Origin: Sclerurus mexicanus
Lineage: Eukaryota > Chordata > Aves > Passeriformes > Furnariidae
Direction: 5' to 3'
NCBI GenBank assembly: GCA_013396755.1
Contig: VWZF01006901.1
Span: 1,062,386 to 1,126,385 of the forward strand
Length of the DNA: 64,000 bases
Of this stretch, positions 34,119 through 47,479 are shown piece by piece. A program made the position numbers and the translations under genes. Under the pieces are notes generated by a model. The model had not been told where the DNA came from. It saw only the letters and a program-made list of their open reading frames with translations, and made no database searches. Numbering within the stretch: position 1 is the first letter of the stretch; each line of letters begins with the position of its first letter.

Positions 34119-36044
34119 GGGCAGAAGGGGGAGTTGCATGGCCTCTCTGTCATGTGCTACGTTGCACGTGCAGCAGCAGCTGGTTGTAACGGGGCCCTTT
34201 AGTCTCTTTAGCCCTCGACAGAGAATTCCCTGAAAACATATAGTGAGATCAAGGTGGTGGCTGTGCAGCAGCAGGAACACAGTTTTTCTGTTTGTTCTGG
34301 CTGTATGAGATCTGACTGTAGCCCGCTAGCTTGTGATAGAACTTGATTTTTTTTTAACCTGATCTGTCTTGTCTTATACAGACTTGATTTGTTCTGAAGA
34401 CTACAGTTTCAGAATACTGAGATCGTTCAAAAACACTGCAGTCTTTTTTTTTTTTTTCCCCACAAAGCATGGAACTAGTGTATCTCATGTAAGTGAACAC
34501 TGCAGTGGTGGGGAGCTAATTGTATTGTGTATCACATTCCTGAATTTTTAAAATAAACCTATGGAACACTGAATTTAAGGAAAAGTAAGTTTTTACTTCA
34601 ATGTCTAGATTGTTTAGGCTTCTGATTAAATGTGTCAGAGATGTACCAAACCTCACTGGGTGAAATATTTTACACTTACTATATGTCTCATCCAGGAACA
34701 TGCTGTTTTAGGATCACTTCTTAGATTATATCTGCACCTAAGGTGCTGTGCAGATCTAATTCAGACACTCAGTGGGCTAGCCACAGTACCATCAAGCTTC
34801 CTTTCTAGCAGAGCAAATTGTTTCTGTGGAACCCCTAATAATTTTAGCTTGGTTGCTTTCAACATCCTCTCTGGGCTTTTGGTAATATCTGTTACTGCCG
34901 CATCGCGGTGTGCGGTATGGACAGACACATAGTTAAGTAAAAGAACTAGCCCCAACTTGTGACTCCCCAAAAGTCATGGCAAGGGCTCAGTCCTGAAAAT
35001 TTCTGTATTCTTGAATAGTTTCATCGGGCTGACGAGTACTTACTTGCATGCAAGGAATTGCTTGTGGGAGTGAGTCCAAGGCTTCTGCCAGTGCAGCCTG
35101 ACTTTTAAAGAATGAAAGTACCTAGACTTTATGGCTGTATTAAAATCAGGACTACTGTGGTGTTTCTTAATTTGCTGCAGAAATACTGTGAGTTTGATAT
35201 AATTGCAGGATATATTCCTTTTCCCCATTCTCCAGAAAGAAAGGGAAAAAAGCTTACTGAGTGTCCTAAGACTTGTTAACAAGTTTAGCTAAACTGACAT
35301 TGCTCTTTGCTTCTGAAATTGGGCCATCTGAATTTATTAAACACTGCCCGGCAGAATTTGGGGAGGAGGGATAAAGATTCTTGCCATTCTCCTTCCCCTG
35401 CCCCCTGCTTTGACTGCACTTTCTAATCTCTTCAGCTATGGAGAGACCGGGGGGACAGAGGGGGTGAATTTTTTAACTACGTGTTCCAAGTTCCATGTGA
35501 AGGGAATAGGAAATACTGCTCTCTATATTTAAAAGCATATAAATATGCTCTGACTATTTTAGTTTCATAGCATTGCATCAGTTACACCCTTTTAAGGTAT
35601 GCATTTAAGTTGTCAGCTCCATAGTATCTTTGGTTTTTTCTTTCTCAGCTGCATGGAAAGAGGTGGATGCTTCATTTGCTTGAGCTAAAGCCAGACTTGA
35701 CAGTTTTCCAAATCAAATGTAGCTTTGCTGATAACAGAAGGGTCTGATTATTCCTTGTGACCTTTGCTTTGTGTGGTTAGCTGCCCATGAGGTACAACAC
35801 CATGTTTTAGCAGGCTCACGTTTATATTTTTTGCATTCACCATGTGCTCTAATTAGTTGAAGAGCAAAACCACAAAATTGAAAAATATCTTTCATCTATA
35901 TGTCTCCAAAAAGCACATGGGATTAATTTGGCTTCTTTTTTTCATGTCCTGGATCCTGTTTCTGAACAATGTTAAAATATAATTGGCATAGCTTGTTCAT
36001 TGATGATATTTCTTTTTGCCTTCTTTAAAAATAAATAATAATGT

Positions 36045-36113
36045 TCGGGGGTTTTGTTCTTTTGTTTGTTTTTTTTGTTTTGGGGTTTTTTTGTTCTTTT
36101 TTGTTTTGTTTAA
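36045..36113 (+). repeat. T/G low-complexity tract
   Basis: T runs separated by G or GGGG (TTTTGTTTTGGGG pattern). A similar tract lies at 41051-41116. Confidence 0.75.
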
Positions 36114-39100
36114 GTATTAAAGTGCTGAGAAAATAAATGGAGCTCTTGAACATCAAATGCTTTTAGTTGGGATTTCTTTCTCCGATCAGTTCCTAGGAAG
36201 GAATTTAACTAGTAGAAATGCACTTTCACCATCTCCCAGAACTTCAGAAACAAAAGAGCACAAATAGAAGAGGAGGTTAGTAAATGGGTTCTGAAGTGCT
36301 GGCCTCCAACTGTCTGGATTCCAGGTGCAATTAAAATAACAGTTGCTCAGTTTTAGTATCATGTGAAGAGTTAATTACACAAAAAGCGTCTTCTTTTTTC
36401 TCTAAGAAAAACTGCTTTTGAAAAGAATAAAAAAATAATTGGCAGTGGTTGAATATCTAACATAGGGGTCGATAAGGTAGGCTTCCTAATGGAAGTCTGT
36501 ACTAATTTGTTTAATGTCTTTGGAAGAAAGCTACTTAAGAGCTGAAGGTGCTTTAGTGCTTTTCAGCTTGGTTTGTTTTAATTCCGAAACACTGCAGTGT
36601 GTAAAGTTTGTTGGGAGAAAAGGACTGACAGCAGCTGCTGGCACTGGTATTGAGGAGGGCAAGATGGTTACTATTACCTGCCTTGGGCTGTTAATGAGCT
36701 TGCAAGGATGAGTTCATTTTGGAGCCCTTCACCCGTGCAGCCTCAGCAGCTCCTTTTTCTGCTTCAAGAGGGAAAAGTGATTCCTTTTTATTAGTTATAT
36801 GCACAGGAGGGTATGTTTGGATGTGCTGTAAGCATTGTACATGAGCTTGAGTTTTGCCATTTTCCGAAGCTACTTCTACCTCATCGTGAAAAGATGTGAT
36901 TTAAACTCAACGTGAACATCCTGTATGAGACATGATGTTCTGGAAATTTTTAATTATTAAGGAGGAAAGCTTCAGATCTGTAGCTTACTTTTGCTTTTAC
37001 ACCTATCTTTACCCATGTCATTCCTAGACCTCCTACCTCAGATAGTTGCTGACCAACTCAAGGACCAGATCCAGCTCCCAGAAAAATCACTTGCTCCTTT
37101 CACATCGGAGGAGTGAAACTGTGTCTGACTCCAGGCAGACAAGCACTTTCAGCAGGCACCTTCTCAGTCTGATCCATCCCAAACCTGGCATGAAACCCTT
37201 GCCACTGAAACTTTGGTTAGCATTTATATATATGCATTTTTGGTTTCGGTTTTGGTTTGGTTTGGGGTTTTTTTTGTGACAATCAGCACAAACCTTAAGT
37301 TAGTGCTAAGACCAAATTGCAATCCTCACCTCCCACCATCACCCAAACTCTGTTTCTACTTACAGTGTTGGTTGGCTTCCCAGCATTTCCCTTGCACCAG
37401 CTCCTGCAGCTAAGAATAACCATGGTGATGCTGTGGAACAGGATGTGCAACCTGCTGGGCTTCCTGCATTTGTGCTTGTGTTACTGGCCTGGATTGAAGC
37501 CTGTTCTCCTCATCTTCCCTGCTAGCACTGCTGGGCTCACTGGGTGGATTTGTTGGATTTAATTTGTTGAATTAACTCTGCTGTGGGTTGGCCCACACTT
37601 GTTACAGTTCCATTCTGCACTATAGGCAACTGCACTCTGCACTACAGGCAAAACCTCAGCTGAGTGAAATGTTTACTTGCTGCCAGGCTTTTGTACTTCA
37701 GCGTACATCTGCTGAGTGTAAGCGGATGCTGCTGGCCTGCTGCAGACCTGGATTCGGCTTCAGGCTTTAGTTTGATGTTACCGTGTGATCCTGGCTGAGG
37801 GTGCAGCGCATACAGCACGGTGAGTCTCTGCAGGTAACTGGGTCATTGCCACTTGCCTTATCTGGGTGCTCATACCCTAGTTTAGGAGAGAACAACACTC
37901 CCACAGATAGATGCTGCAAATATTGCTATACCCTCAAGAGTTTTTCATGAGGCAGCGTTGACTGGAGAGACATCCCATCTGGGACTCTCCCCCAGCCTGT
38001 TGCAGACAAGCCCTTTTTCCCTTGAGAAAGGGATTATGTGAATTAGTGACATTTGGGGGATAATTTTCACTTATATTTTTGGGGAAGGTTCTTATATGTG
38101 GGAAGGTTCTGACCCAAGTGGATGGGTTGATTCTTCATGCTTCCAGCTAAGCATTAGGAGCGCTTGGGTTTAAATACCAGGTAAAATCTAGGCTCAAGTA
38201 GTTCATCCTAAATATCCACAATGGCAGAGGCCTTAGAGTTCTATGTCATGCTGTTTTGAAATGATTTTCTCTTTTCACGTTGCTGTTCAAAAAAAAAAAA
38301 AAAGGAAGGGAAGAATTGTGTCCAATTATCACAAGAATTATTAACCAGCCTTGGTAGGTGTGTTTCCAGTTTGTCAAAACTCTCCCTGCATATATAGTGT
38401 ATGCACAGTAGAGGCATTGCTGAGTTAGTCAGCAAGCTACTGCTAAAAAGGAGGTGTTTGGTACATATGCTTGAGCTTGGAAGGGGAATGACACTTGGCA
38501 CCATAATGTCCCAGTTATCTTTTTCTGAAGGAGTAGGAAAACTACAGAACTAAATATTGAGTCAAGCTGCGTGGGCAGAGCTCCTGGGTCAGAACCGCAC
38601 TGATGTCACAGTCACAGCGTGACATCACTAGCTGTATGTGAAGAGCTCAGAGCATCACCCAAGATGTATGTGTTATTCAAAAGCTCAGAAACATTTGCTA
38701 AAAACTGTCATGGTTTTTTCCCCCCCTTTTCCCATTCCTTTAATGCCGAGAAGTTTGGCCACACAGCTAAGGGGAGACTACTGAGTGTGAGATTGAACTG
38801 CCTTGCAACACATTGTGCTGCTCTGAAAATAAATGTGCCATTGAACCCAGAGTTTGAATGCCACTGCACTTTGTGTGCCCTTTCTAAAAGTATCTACAGA
38901 GCCAAGGTGATGTCAAAATAATGTTTGTCTGTTGGAAGCAGGTGAGATACTGAAGTCCACAGCTTCTGCACTTGCCTTCTGTGGTGCTCTTATCTGCTGG
39001 CCTCTGCCTGGACATTTACCTTAGGTATTACTGCATGTGCATACAACAATCAGTGTGATATGCCAAAAGAATAGGACAGGCACTGGAGTTCTTTAGATTT

Positions 39101-41050
39101 TTTTTTTTTTAATAAGAATAGAAAATCTGATCTACAAGATCTTTGTCAAAACTTCTATCAGCTTTAGGTTATCAGAAAGGATGATCACTTCTCCTATGGT
39201 GGTCACTGGATGGCAGAGAGCAAAGGAAATTATGGCATCAATGGAGAAAGATGAGCAATGGAGTGTGTATGGGTTTTGCTTTTGGACTGGTTATATTTCT
39301 TCCCCCCCCTGCAGCTGTTTTAGTGAGGGTAATGATGTTCTTTGGTCCTCTCTGTAGTTCTGCAGTGCTTAACAGCTTATTACTGAGAGACCTACACCTG
39401 GTATCTGTGGAAATCAAAGCTGGTGAAACACATGGAAAAACAAGCTTAAACAGATCACAGCTGAAACTGAGACCTCAGTCCTTCTGAGACTGAGAAAGTA
39501 GCCAGCAGAGCCTCAGCAGTTACATCACGAAATGATAGTGTAAAGTACCAAGCTTAGCTCACTGCTACAGAAATGGTGTAGAATATCAGGTAACAGCAGT
39601 TTTGTTTCACACCCGAGCATATGAGGAGTAGTCTCCCTCTGCAAGAGAATGCGGCTTGGCAAAAACAATGTCTGTGCATGGAGGTTTTGTTGCTGGCAAT
39701 GGGTAAAACCCTGACTGAGCAGTGTTTCTCCAAATGGCTTAAGGTAAAGTCAAATGTAGAGTCCTTATGCAATATGAGAGTTCCCCTTTTGAAACAGTGC
39801 TTTGGAGAGAAAAAGCAATTGGTCTGGGCTAGGACAAAAATTAAACAAGATAAACAAGGATGGACTGCTGCCATCTTTCCCTTTATCTCTAAACCTTAAC
39901 CTTAAATGGCAAATTTGAGGTTAATGCAGTGCAGTGTGTCTGCAACTACTGAAACCAGCAACATTTTAGTAGATTTTGCTTATTTTGATGATGATGAAGA
40001 AGGTTTGAAAATTCCTCTAGGTAACAGAAATATTTCTGTGCTTTTAAAGTTCAAATGCAAATAATATTACTAAGGATGTTTTCAAATTAAATAATTAGTT
40101 CTGTGTTTTATAAGTGATTTACTAATTCTGTATCCTTGTTTCTAATCCAAGTAGTTCACAGGACGTAGAAATAAACTTCATTTTCAAAAACCTGCCCAAT
40201 TTTTGCTAACATGGTATTTTTTTTTCCCTAATATCAGGTAGAAAGAAAGGAAGCTTCAGTTCGGAAAAAGCTGAGCTAACCACACAATTTTGGCAGCAGG
40301 TCACTCGCCACTAACAAGTACTTCAGCACTATGTAGAGCTCTGAGTAGCTGTAGAACATGTGAGAACAAGGACCACAGCAGAAAATTAGGGTGGAGAAAT
40401 GTTTGCTTGAACCTTTCAAAGAAGAAGCTGCTCCAGTGATACGTAAGAAAATGTATCTGTTCCTAAGTTGCATTTTATCTTCTACTACACATCACATCCT
40501 GCAAAACTAATCTTTCAAGATACTGGTCATGTGATTATAACTTTATTCCAGAAATACCAAATTAGGTCCTGTCCTATGCAGTGGTTTATCCAGCCAGTGA
40601 AAATATGGTAGGGGAAGAGTGGAGAGCATGATAGATGCAATTGTGGACTGTACATCACTCAGCTACTCCTTGGAGTACATGCATTCCTTCTTTTAAATGA
40701 TGTGAGAGTGTGTTCAGGGCTTTACCCAAATCCGATCATCCTACTTTTCAAACAACTTTGTTCTGACAGGAGCTTTGTTCTGACAGGTTCTTTTTGCAGG
40801 AGGATGTTTTAACTGAACTGGCCTCAGAATGCCTTGTCATGACAGTGCCTTCAGGGGCTGTGTGCTGGCTGAACCATTGACACTGTATTTTCCTGTGCTC
40901 AGTAGGAGTGAGAGACTCTCAACCAAGCCATGAACTGGATGAAGAGTTTCAAAGACCTGGAAATGTGGAAGAATGTGCTGAAGATGAAGCTAGATTAAGT
41001 CTCAACACTTTTAGCCTTTGTTAAGAAAGGTTGAGTTCTTGATTTGATGT

Positions 41051-41116
41051 TGGTTTCTTGTTTTGGGGTTTTTTGTTTGTTTGGGTTTTTTTGTTTGGTT
41101 TTTTTTTTTTTTTTTC
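41051..41116 (+). repeat. T/G low-complexity tract
   Basis: TTGTTTTGGGGTTTTTTG-like sequence followed by a long T run. Confidence 0.75.
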
Positions 41117-42439
41117 TTTCTGCAAATGTGACTAGCCCCCAGATGAGATGCTCTTATTTAGAGGAAGAGAAGCCTAAGATTCACTGAAATTTCACTGAGG
41201 TGCTTTTTGGTAGATCTAAGATGTTTACTAAGTAAATTAAACAGGATGGTAATGGTTGTTACAGGACCCCTTAGAGCATGTTTTTCATCTCCTAGCAGCT
41301 GTAATAAGTAGATTATGAATATAAGAGCCTGCCTTGGTACAGTACTGGAGACTCTAACAGGTGAAAAGTGCTCTCTGTTCATAGCACGTGTGGGGCCCTG
41401 ACCTCTGCTATGCTTTTCATCCATCGGATATTGCTAGATAGCATTTAAAGAAATACAAAGTACTCTCTGAGACTAGAAAATGTGACCTCCTCCTTTGTAG
41501 AACCCGTGATTCTCTGAATGGTCTTATTTGTCTCCATATGGGCTTCAGTTTCCCTGATAAACTAAAATTTTGGTTTAAGGATGATCTCAAAAATAGGGAT
41601 GGGGAGTGGCTTATAGAAATCTTGAGAGGTATCCAGCAGGAGTACAGCTGTGCTAGGGAAAGAAGTCACCCTTCCTTTGACTGCATCCCAAGCAGATCCA
41701 GTCTGAGGCATGGAAAACCAGCAGTCCTCCTGGGAGAGGCCTGGGTTGCTGTCAGCTAATCCTGTTTGTCCCGCTCCATTTTTAGGGCCACAGCATACGG
41801 GAGAAGCGAGGGCATCGCTGCCATGAGCTGGAACATGTGCAGGCTGGCCAACCTGTGCTCCAAGCAACTCCTGTCGCAGAACACCCATCTGACAACAAAT
41901 GCACACACAGCGCTGTCCCTCCACATTTAAAACTTCCACTCTCTGTATAGGCAAGGCCTCCAATCCAGGCCATGTGTGGCGTAGGTGTAAAGGGAGAATG
42001 GGCTGGTAGAAGCAGCACTGGCTGTGATACAGCAGCTCTGATACAGGGCTACCACTCCAGTTGCTCTAGGATTAGCGCTGCTACTGAGTTTAGAACTGAC
42101 GAATGAGTCTTGAAACATAATTTATGCAGAAATAACTGCTTAAACCTGGTTACTTCTTCTTTCCTCGTGCAAGTGGCTTTTCTAGGTTGTCCACTTTTCC
42201 CACAATGACTTCTAGGCACTGCTTGGGTAGGGGTTGTCCCCTCACAGCAGAGCACTGAGCACTGTGGGTAGGGATCCTCCATGCAGGGCTGCTGGATGCT
42301 TCCTTATCTGGGAATGGGGGAAAACAGCCACCACAGGAGAGTGTGCAGTGCTTCACTAAATAACTAAGAGATACTAAAGTCTCCAGGACTTTGGAATCAC
42401 ATGGACTCTGACTTTTCATGCAATGCTGTATAGTGTTTA

Positions 42440-42505
42440 CAGAATCACAGAATATTCTGAGTTGGAAGCACCCACAAGGATCATTGAATCCAACTCTTCA
42501 GTGAA
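42440..42505 (-). repeat. CR1 LINE 3'-end fragment
   Basis: Reads CAGAATCACAGAATATTCTG, AGTTGGAAGCACCCACAAGG and ATCATTGAATCCAACTC, the reverse-oriented 3' end of a CR1 subfamily. Only about 65 bp are clear. Confidence 0.82.
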
Positions 42506-45237
42506 GGACAAGGTTAAAACTACACCTACTCTAAACCAAATCTATACCATAACATGGAGGCAGAAAGACAGACAGAATTAATACTGCTTCCTTCTTTAAC
42601 AAGTAATCAAGCTGAGACAGAGACAGTTTATAAATGTTTTCTGTTTGGTTTTGTGTTTCCTTTTGTGTGACTTCTTGTTAGAAGGCTGAGAACAGACTTC
42701 TGTTAACTTTTGGTTATTAAAAAACCAAATAGCAGTCTTGGAAAGAAATCGGGGTCTGAGAACCCAGCAGGGTAACGGGAAACTTAATAAATATCCTGTT
42801 GTTATAACATCTGTCATTTTAGCATTAACAAGCTCATGACTTAGCTCTTGTATGATCACAGTTCCACTCTGCAGATTAAGGGAAAGGCTGTTAGACCTTT
42901 AAATAAAAGCTTTCTGCCCAGCAGGATGCTTTAACCTCTTGTATCCTGAAGCTATTTAGTTAAAGATACTTGAAAGTGATATAGAGACAGACTCCTGTGC
43001 AGGTCAATTAGGAGGGATACAGAAGCAGTTAGACTCAAGTGTTTTCCTCATTTTGTTCTCTTTGATGTCCAGAAGAACAAGAAAAAATCCCCAATCAAAA
43101 CCAAAAGAATGTGGGGGATTTTTATTATTATTACTATTATTATTATTATTGTTATTTTTAATTTGGTCAATCTTTGTTTTTCTTAAAGTTTGTAGAGAGG
43201 AGATTTAAGGGACTGTCTTATTAAATTAATAAACATCACTGGAGCAAAACTACAGTGGTCATCCATTGCTTGTAAAGCAGTAAATGTATGCCAACCATAA
43301 ACACAGTGTGGTATTTTGGTTCATTTAAAACAGGCCTATGTAAGGACCAGAGCAACTGTACAAATACTGAACTTCATACAGTGTCTCTCACCACCTGCTT
43401 CTGTGATTTCTTTAGCCTGTTGACTCATATTTTTCTTTTCTGGAAGCTAAAGAAAATGCCTGCCATGCTGAAAATGCTCCTGATTTGGTTTTAATCTCAG
43501 ACGAAGTTCATCCAAAACGGTTCCATGGTGATAATGTTTCTGACTTCTTTATTTTTGGCTTTTATGTGCCAGGTGGTGAAATGAGAGCCCTCCACAATCT
43601 ATGTGCAGCCAGTGTGGCAAAGATACAATAAAGATTACTTGCCCCACTTCATGGTTTTTCACACAGGGAGAAGCAGAGGGGCTGAATGAAAGAAGTTGTC
43701 TTGGTGCTCAGGAGTCCATAGCATGCTGGGTGCAAACAAGAGCCATGGTTTTAGAAGAGGCTATATCCATCTTGTCCCAGAGTGCTCAGTTGTTCTCCCT
43801 TGTTGTTCCCCCTCAGGTGGAAGCACCACATCCAGCTTACAGCCACCTCCATGTCTGGTGTTAGTCTACGGAAATATAGGGGGAATCACATTGTCTCACA
43901 GGATGTAAGGACAAACCACCATGTTCACGTGCTGCTTAGATGCTTCTAAAAGCCCAGAGGCATCAGTCACACTCCCGAGTGCTTCCAAGCCCCTGTGTAC
44001 TTTAGAAGCCTATATCCTAAGTGATTTTTCATAGAATTTTGGCTCCTTAATGCATGTTTGGCACATTAAGGCTCCTTAAAGCAAGTTTGTTTGCTTTCGA
44101 CAGGATTGGGATTATCTTAGAAATACTACAAGTCTGTTTTGGGAAAAAAATCTCTCATACAACAGAGATGTTCTCTTGTGTGGCACGACTGGAAAGCCCA
44201 GACATGATCTGCATCACTGGGGCACGTAAAGCCCTTGCTCAGCTCGTTAGTAAGCACAGGATTTACTTTGTGTGCTTTCAACTTCTATTCCTTTTAGTGA
44301 TGTTAGGGCAAGAGCAGGAATCTACACTGTGCCTGCAAATTTTGAAAACACCAGCACAAACATTTCAGGAGCAGGTGATGATTTCACTGCAGAGGCAGAC
44401 TCAGGGGATGATGAAATTTTTTTTTTTTTTTTGTAAAATGCTTTAACTTCCTGAAATAGTTATAAAAAACCTGACTCCAAACCACTTTCCAGTAAGTGAA
44501 ATTACACATTCAAATTCTCTCAGTATTTCGAGTAGAACAAAACATCTGGACCCCAGTAGCTTTTGCTAAAGGCTTTCAGAGATGCTAACATCTAGAAAGT
44601 CTGTTATTTGCACAGCACTAATTAGAACCCATTGAAGAATAAGAGAAATTAATCCCAACAATGCAGTTCAACTGTAGCACTAAGATCTTGCAATTAAACT
44701 ATGCTGTGGGATTATGCATATTAGTACATGAATTACTCTTTAAATGATAAATGTTGAACCAAATAATTATCCAAAACTTCTGGGATGGGATAATCAGTAA
44801 GGTTGGGCTGACAAAAGACAGTTGTTTTGCAAAAACAAATAAAAGTATGGCTTGATGAAAACACAGCAAACTGTTCCCTGCAATTGCCAGGTTAAGCCAC
44901 ATTTCTTCTTTTTGAAATAACGGTGGCACTTTATGCTATTTTCTTGACTTTGAAACCAGGCAAAAATTAGAATAATCAAAACCTTGAGGAACGCCTACCA
45001 GATTTCCAGAGGCGGCTTGAGAAAACCTACAGAGGCACTAATTTATGTCTTTCTCACTCCAGCAAAGAGGGTGCTGGGAAGATCAGAGGCTGGTGCGTGG
45101 CAGGGAGCACGGCTGCACCGCAATGCTGCTCTCCGTTTGATGCCAGCATGGGCGAGCACAGCCTCGCCGGTAACATTTCAGTCTCTCGCTCCTCTGTGCC
45201 TGGGCTTGTGGGAGCCAGCCACCTCTGGAGGGGCTGC
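42506..45237. other. Intergenic, no gene recognised
   Basis: AT-rich except the last 200 bp. It holds the TTA microsatellite and no recognisable gene or transposon. Confidence 0.55.
43121..43159 (+). repeat. (TTA)n microsatellite
   Basis: About 12 TTA/ATT units with two single-base interruptions. Confidence 0.85.
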
Positions 45238-45368
45238 TCCACTGCCATCCTCGTGCTCCGCTGCAATCCTCGTGCTTGGCTTCAGTCCTCGTGGATGGCC
45301 GCAGTCACCTCGCACAGCTGCAGTACTTATGCCCAGCTGCAATCCATGTGCACGGCTGCATGGGGATG
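45238..45368 (+). repeat. Degenerate minisatellite, about 20-bp unit, 6-7 copies
   Basis: Successive units resemble CTGCAATCCTCGTGCTTGG: they keep a CTGC or CAGT start and a TCCTCGTG or related centre, and drift strongly along the array. Because the period is not a multiple of three, it opens long but meaningless frames on both strands. Confidence 0.65.
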
Positions 45369-47479
45369 GCCATGGACAGGTGCTGGGGGCAGATTTCAGA
45401 GGCTTGGCCGCCGGTGCAGGGGAACAGTCCCACACTATCTCACAAAGCAGCCCGGCACCACCCTGCCTCTCCCCTGCGCCCAGGGCAGCCCAGGGATCTC
45501 TGTAGAGTGTGACAGCTTCTCGGCCTCTGCGTACAGAGGCAATTTCCTGAGCTTTCCACCATCGCTCACCCACCCAGGAGGTTTTAGCCCAGCCCCCCGC
45601 CCCACGCCAGTGAAGGACCAGGCCACTGCACACAGGATGAGCCCCACTCCCTGTCTGGAGCTTCCCCACAACTGCCTCAGAAGATGCCAGTCCTGCCAGT
45701 GCCACTCTTCCTGAGCACAGACCACAGAGGAAACCAGAGCAAGGGGTTTTGTGGCAAATGGAGTGACAGCGAGGGTTTCCGCAGGGCTGCTGCCCAACCC
45801 AAATGATGACAGCGATTGCCTCCACACTGCTAAAATGCAGTTTGCTGAAATGAAACCTCTCTGGCCACATGCACCCAACTGCAGCATCCTAAAAGCGCTG
45901 GAATTGCCACCACCGCAAGAAACTGGGCGGCCACCATTAGCAGGGAAATTCATCTTTTACAAGAACCACAATGAGCCATTAGCTTTCGACCAGGTTTTAA
46001 GGGTGGGAAACAGCTTTCCTGTTGGGCAAACCCTAAGAAGGAAATAACTGGCTCCAAACATCCAGGGGCAGTGGGGAGTTCAGAGTCGAGCTGGCTCTGA
46101 ACTCCGCAGCTTGAGCTCCTCAGTACAATGCATCTGAGCTCCCGCGCGTGGACCAGCCAGGGGTGAAGCTGCAGGGAGCTGCCCTTATTTATTTGTTCCT
46201 ACGGCACAGGCAGAGACAGGGGCCCTGTTTTATGTTCCTCTGCAGGAAGGTGATAAAGTGCCTGGGAGCTGCTGGAAACCGTTCACCAATAAATTCAAAG
46301 GGAAAGGCTATTTCTTGTGCCTTGGAAGCTTGTGAGAGCTGTGGGATGCTGGAAGGTAAAGGCGGAAGCAGAGCATCACATACCAGCATGGCAGGAAGCA
46401 CGGGAGCAATTTTTCTGGTTTGCTTTTTGCTTGGGTTCCCCCCCCGCCCCCAATGATTTTTACCCTGCCTGCGGCTAGCAATCAATATCTCTTTGCCAAC
46501 AGTAAATATTCCAGGCTTTTAAATGATGATGTATTCCAAGGTGAAACAAATTAAGTGTGTGATCGCTGCTCTCTTGTATTCAAACTAATTCTGTGGGTCC
46601 AAATGGAAACTCAGAGATATATTCCTCAAGCAGGGTCTCCAGTGGCAGCAGATCAGGGCGAAACCATCAAGTCTGGCTTCAGCTGTCAACTCTGTCCCTG
46701 GTCTCTCTTCTTTCATCGAGATGAACAGAAACTCAGCGGAGCTGTGTGAGCAGGCTGAATCCATCAGGGAGATGCATGCAGTTGAGTATCAGCCTGCCTG
46801 GAGCATTGCAGTGCCCTTTTTTCCCTTGGCAGAAGGTTGCAGAGCTGGACTGGTGTGCCAAGCACCGCCTGGGCTGGACAGCACTAGCCCAAATGCCTGT
46901 CCCTGGAGTGCCATACCATCACAGACTTCAGCTTTGATCTCTTGGTGCAGTGGCCAGTCAGGGAGCATTTCCTAAGGCCCTGCTACTAAAAGACTTCCCA
47001 AAGACCTGAAGCCCTGAAAAGTTTGTCATGGCTGTGACAGCAACTGATCCTGGCCCCATGTGTCCGAGGGAGAGCAGACTGGCTTAATTCACCACCAAGG
47101 ACGCAATCTGATTTGCTTCAGAAGTAGAGCTGGATGATTTGAGGCAAATAAATTGTTACAGGATACCTTATTCTCTTTGGTTTCCTCTGAAGTTTTGCTG
47201 AGGTGGTGGAGGGATCATGTAGTGACTGCCACTGTGCTTCTCCTGCAGCATCACTGCTGCTTGAACCCTGCATCAGAGAAACTTCAGAGGACAGTTCAGG
47301 AAACAATTGACTCCATTTCCCAATTTCTGCTACAAGAGCTTTTGCTTTGAAGGATTAAGTTATCTGTGGCAGATGGAGGGCAAATACACTGGGCATTTTT
47401 GCTAGGAGCCAATACTGCATAGTAAAGCACAGCCAGTCCAGAGCAAATGGACACCTCACGTCAGTGACTGTCAGCCCCA
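45369..47479. other. Intergenic, GC-moderate, no gene recognised
   Basis: Long overlapping ORFs (up to 230 codons on the minus strand across 45178-45870) have low-complexity Gly/Ala/Ser composition and no domain; I do not call them. No other feature seen. Confidence 0.5.

Larger units (their letters stand above)
34120..42435. other. Intergenic, no gene recognised
   Basis: AT-rich DNA downstream of SLC30A1 with T/G tracts at 36045-36113, 37238-37276 and 41051-41116. The ORFs here are short and lack domains. Part of it may still be SLC30A1 3' UTR. Confidence 0.55.

Noticed and set aside
45097..45870. ORFs of 205 (plus) and 230 (minus) codons
   Set aside because: They overlap each other antisense, cover a degenerate minisatellite and GC-rich sequence, and show no domain.
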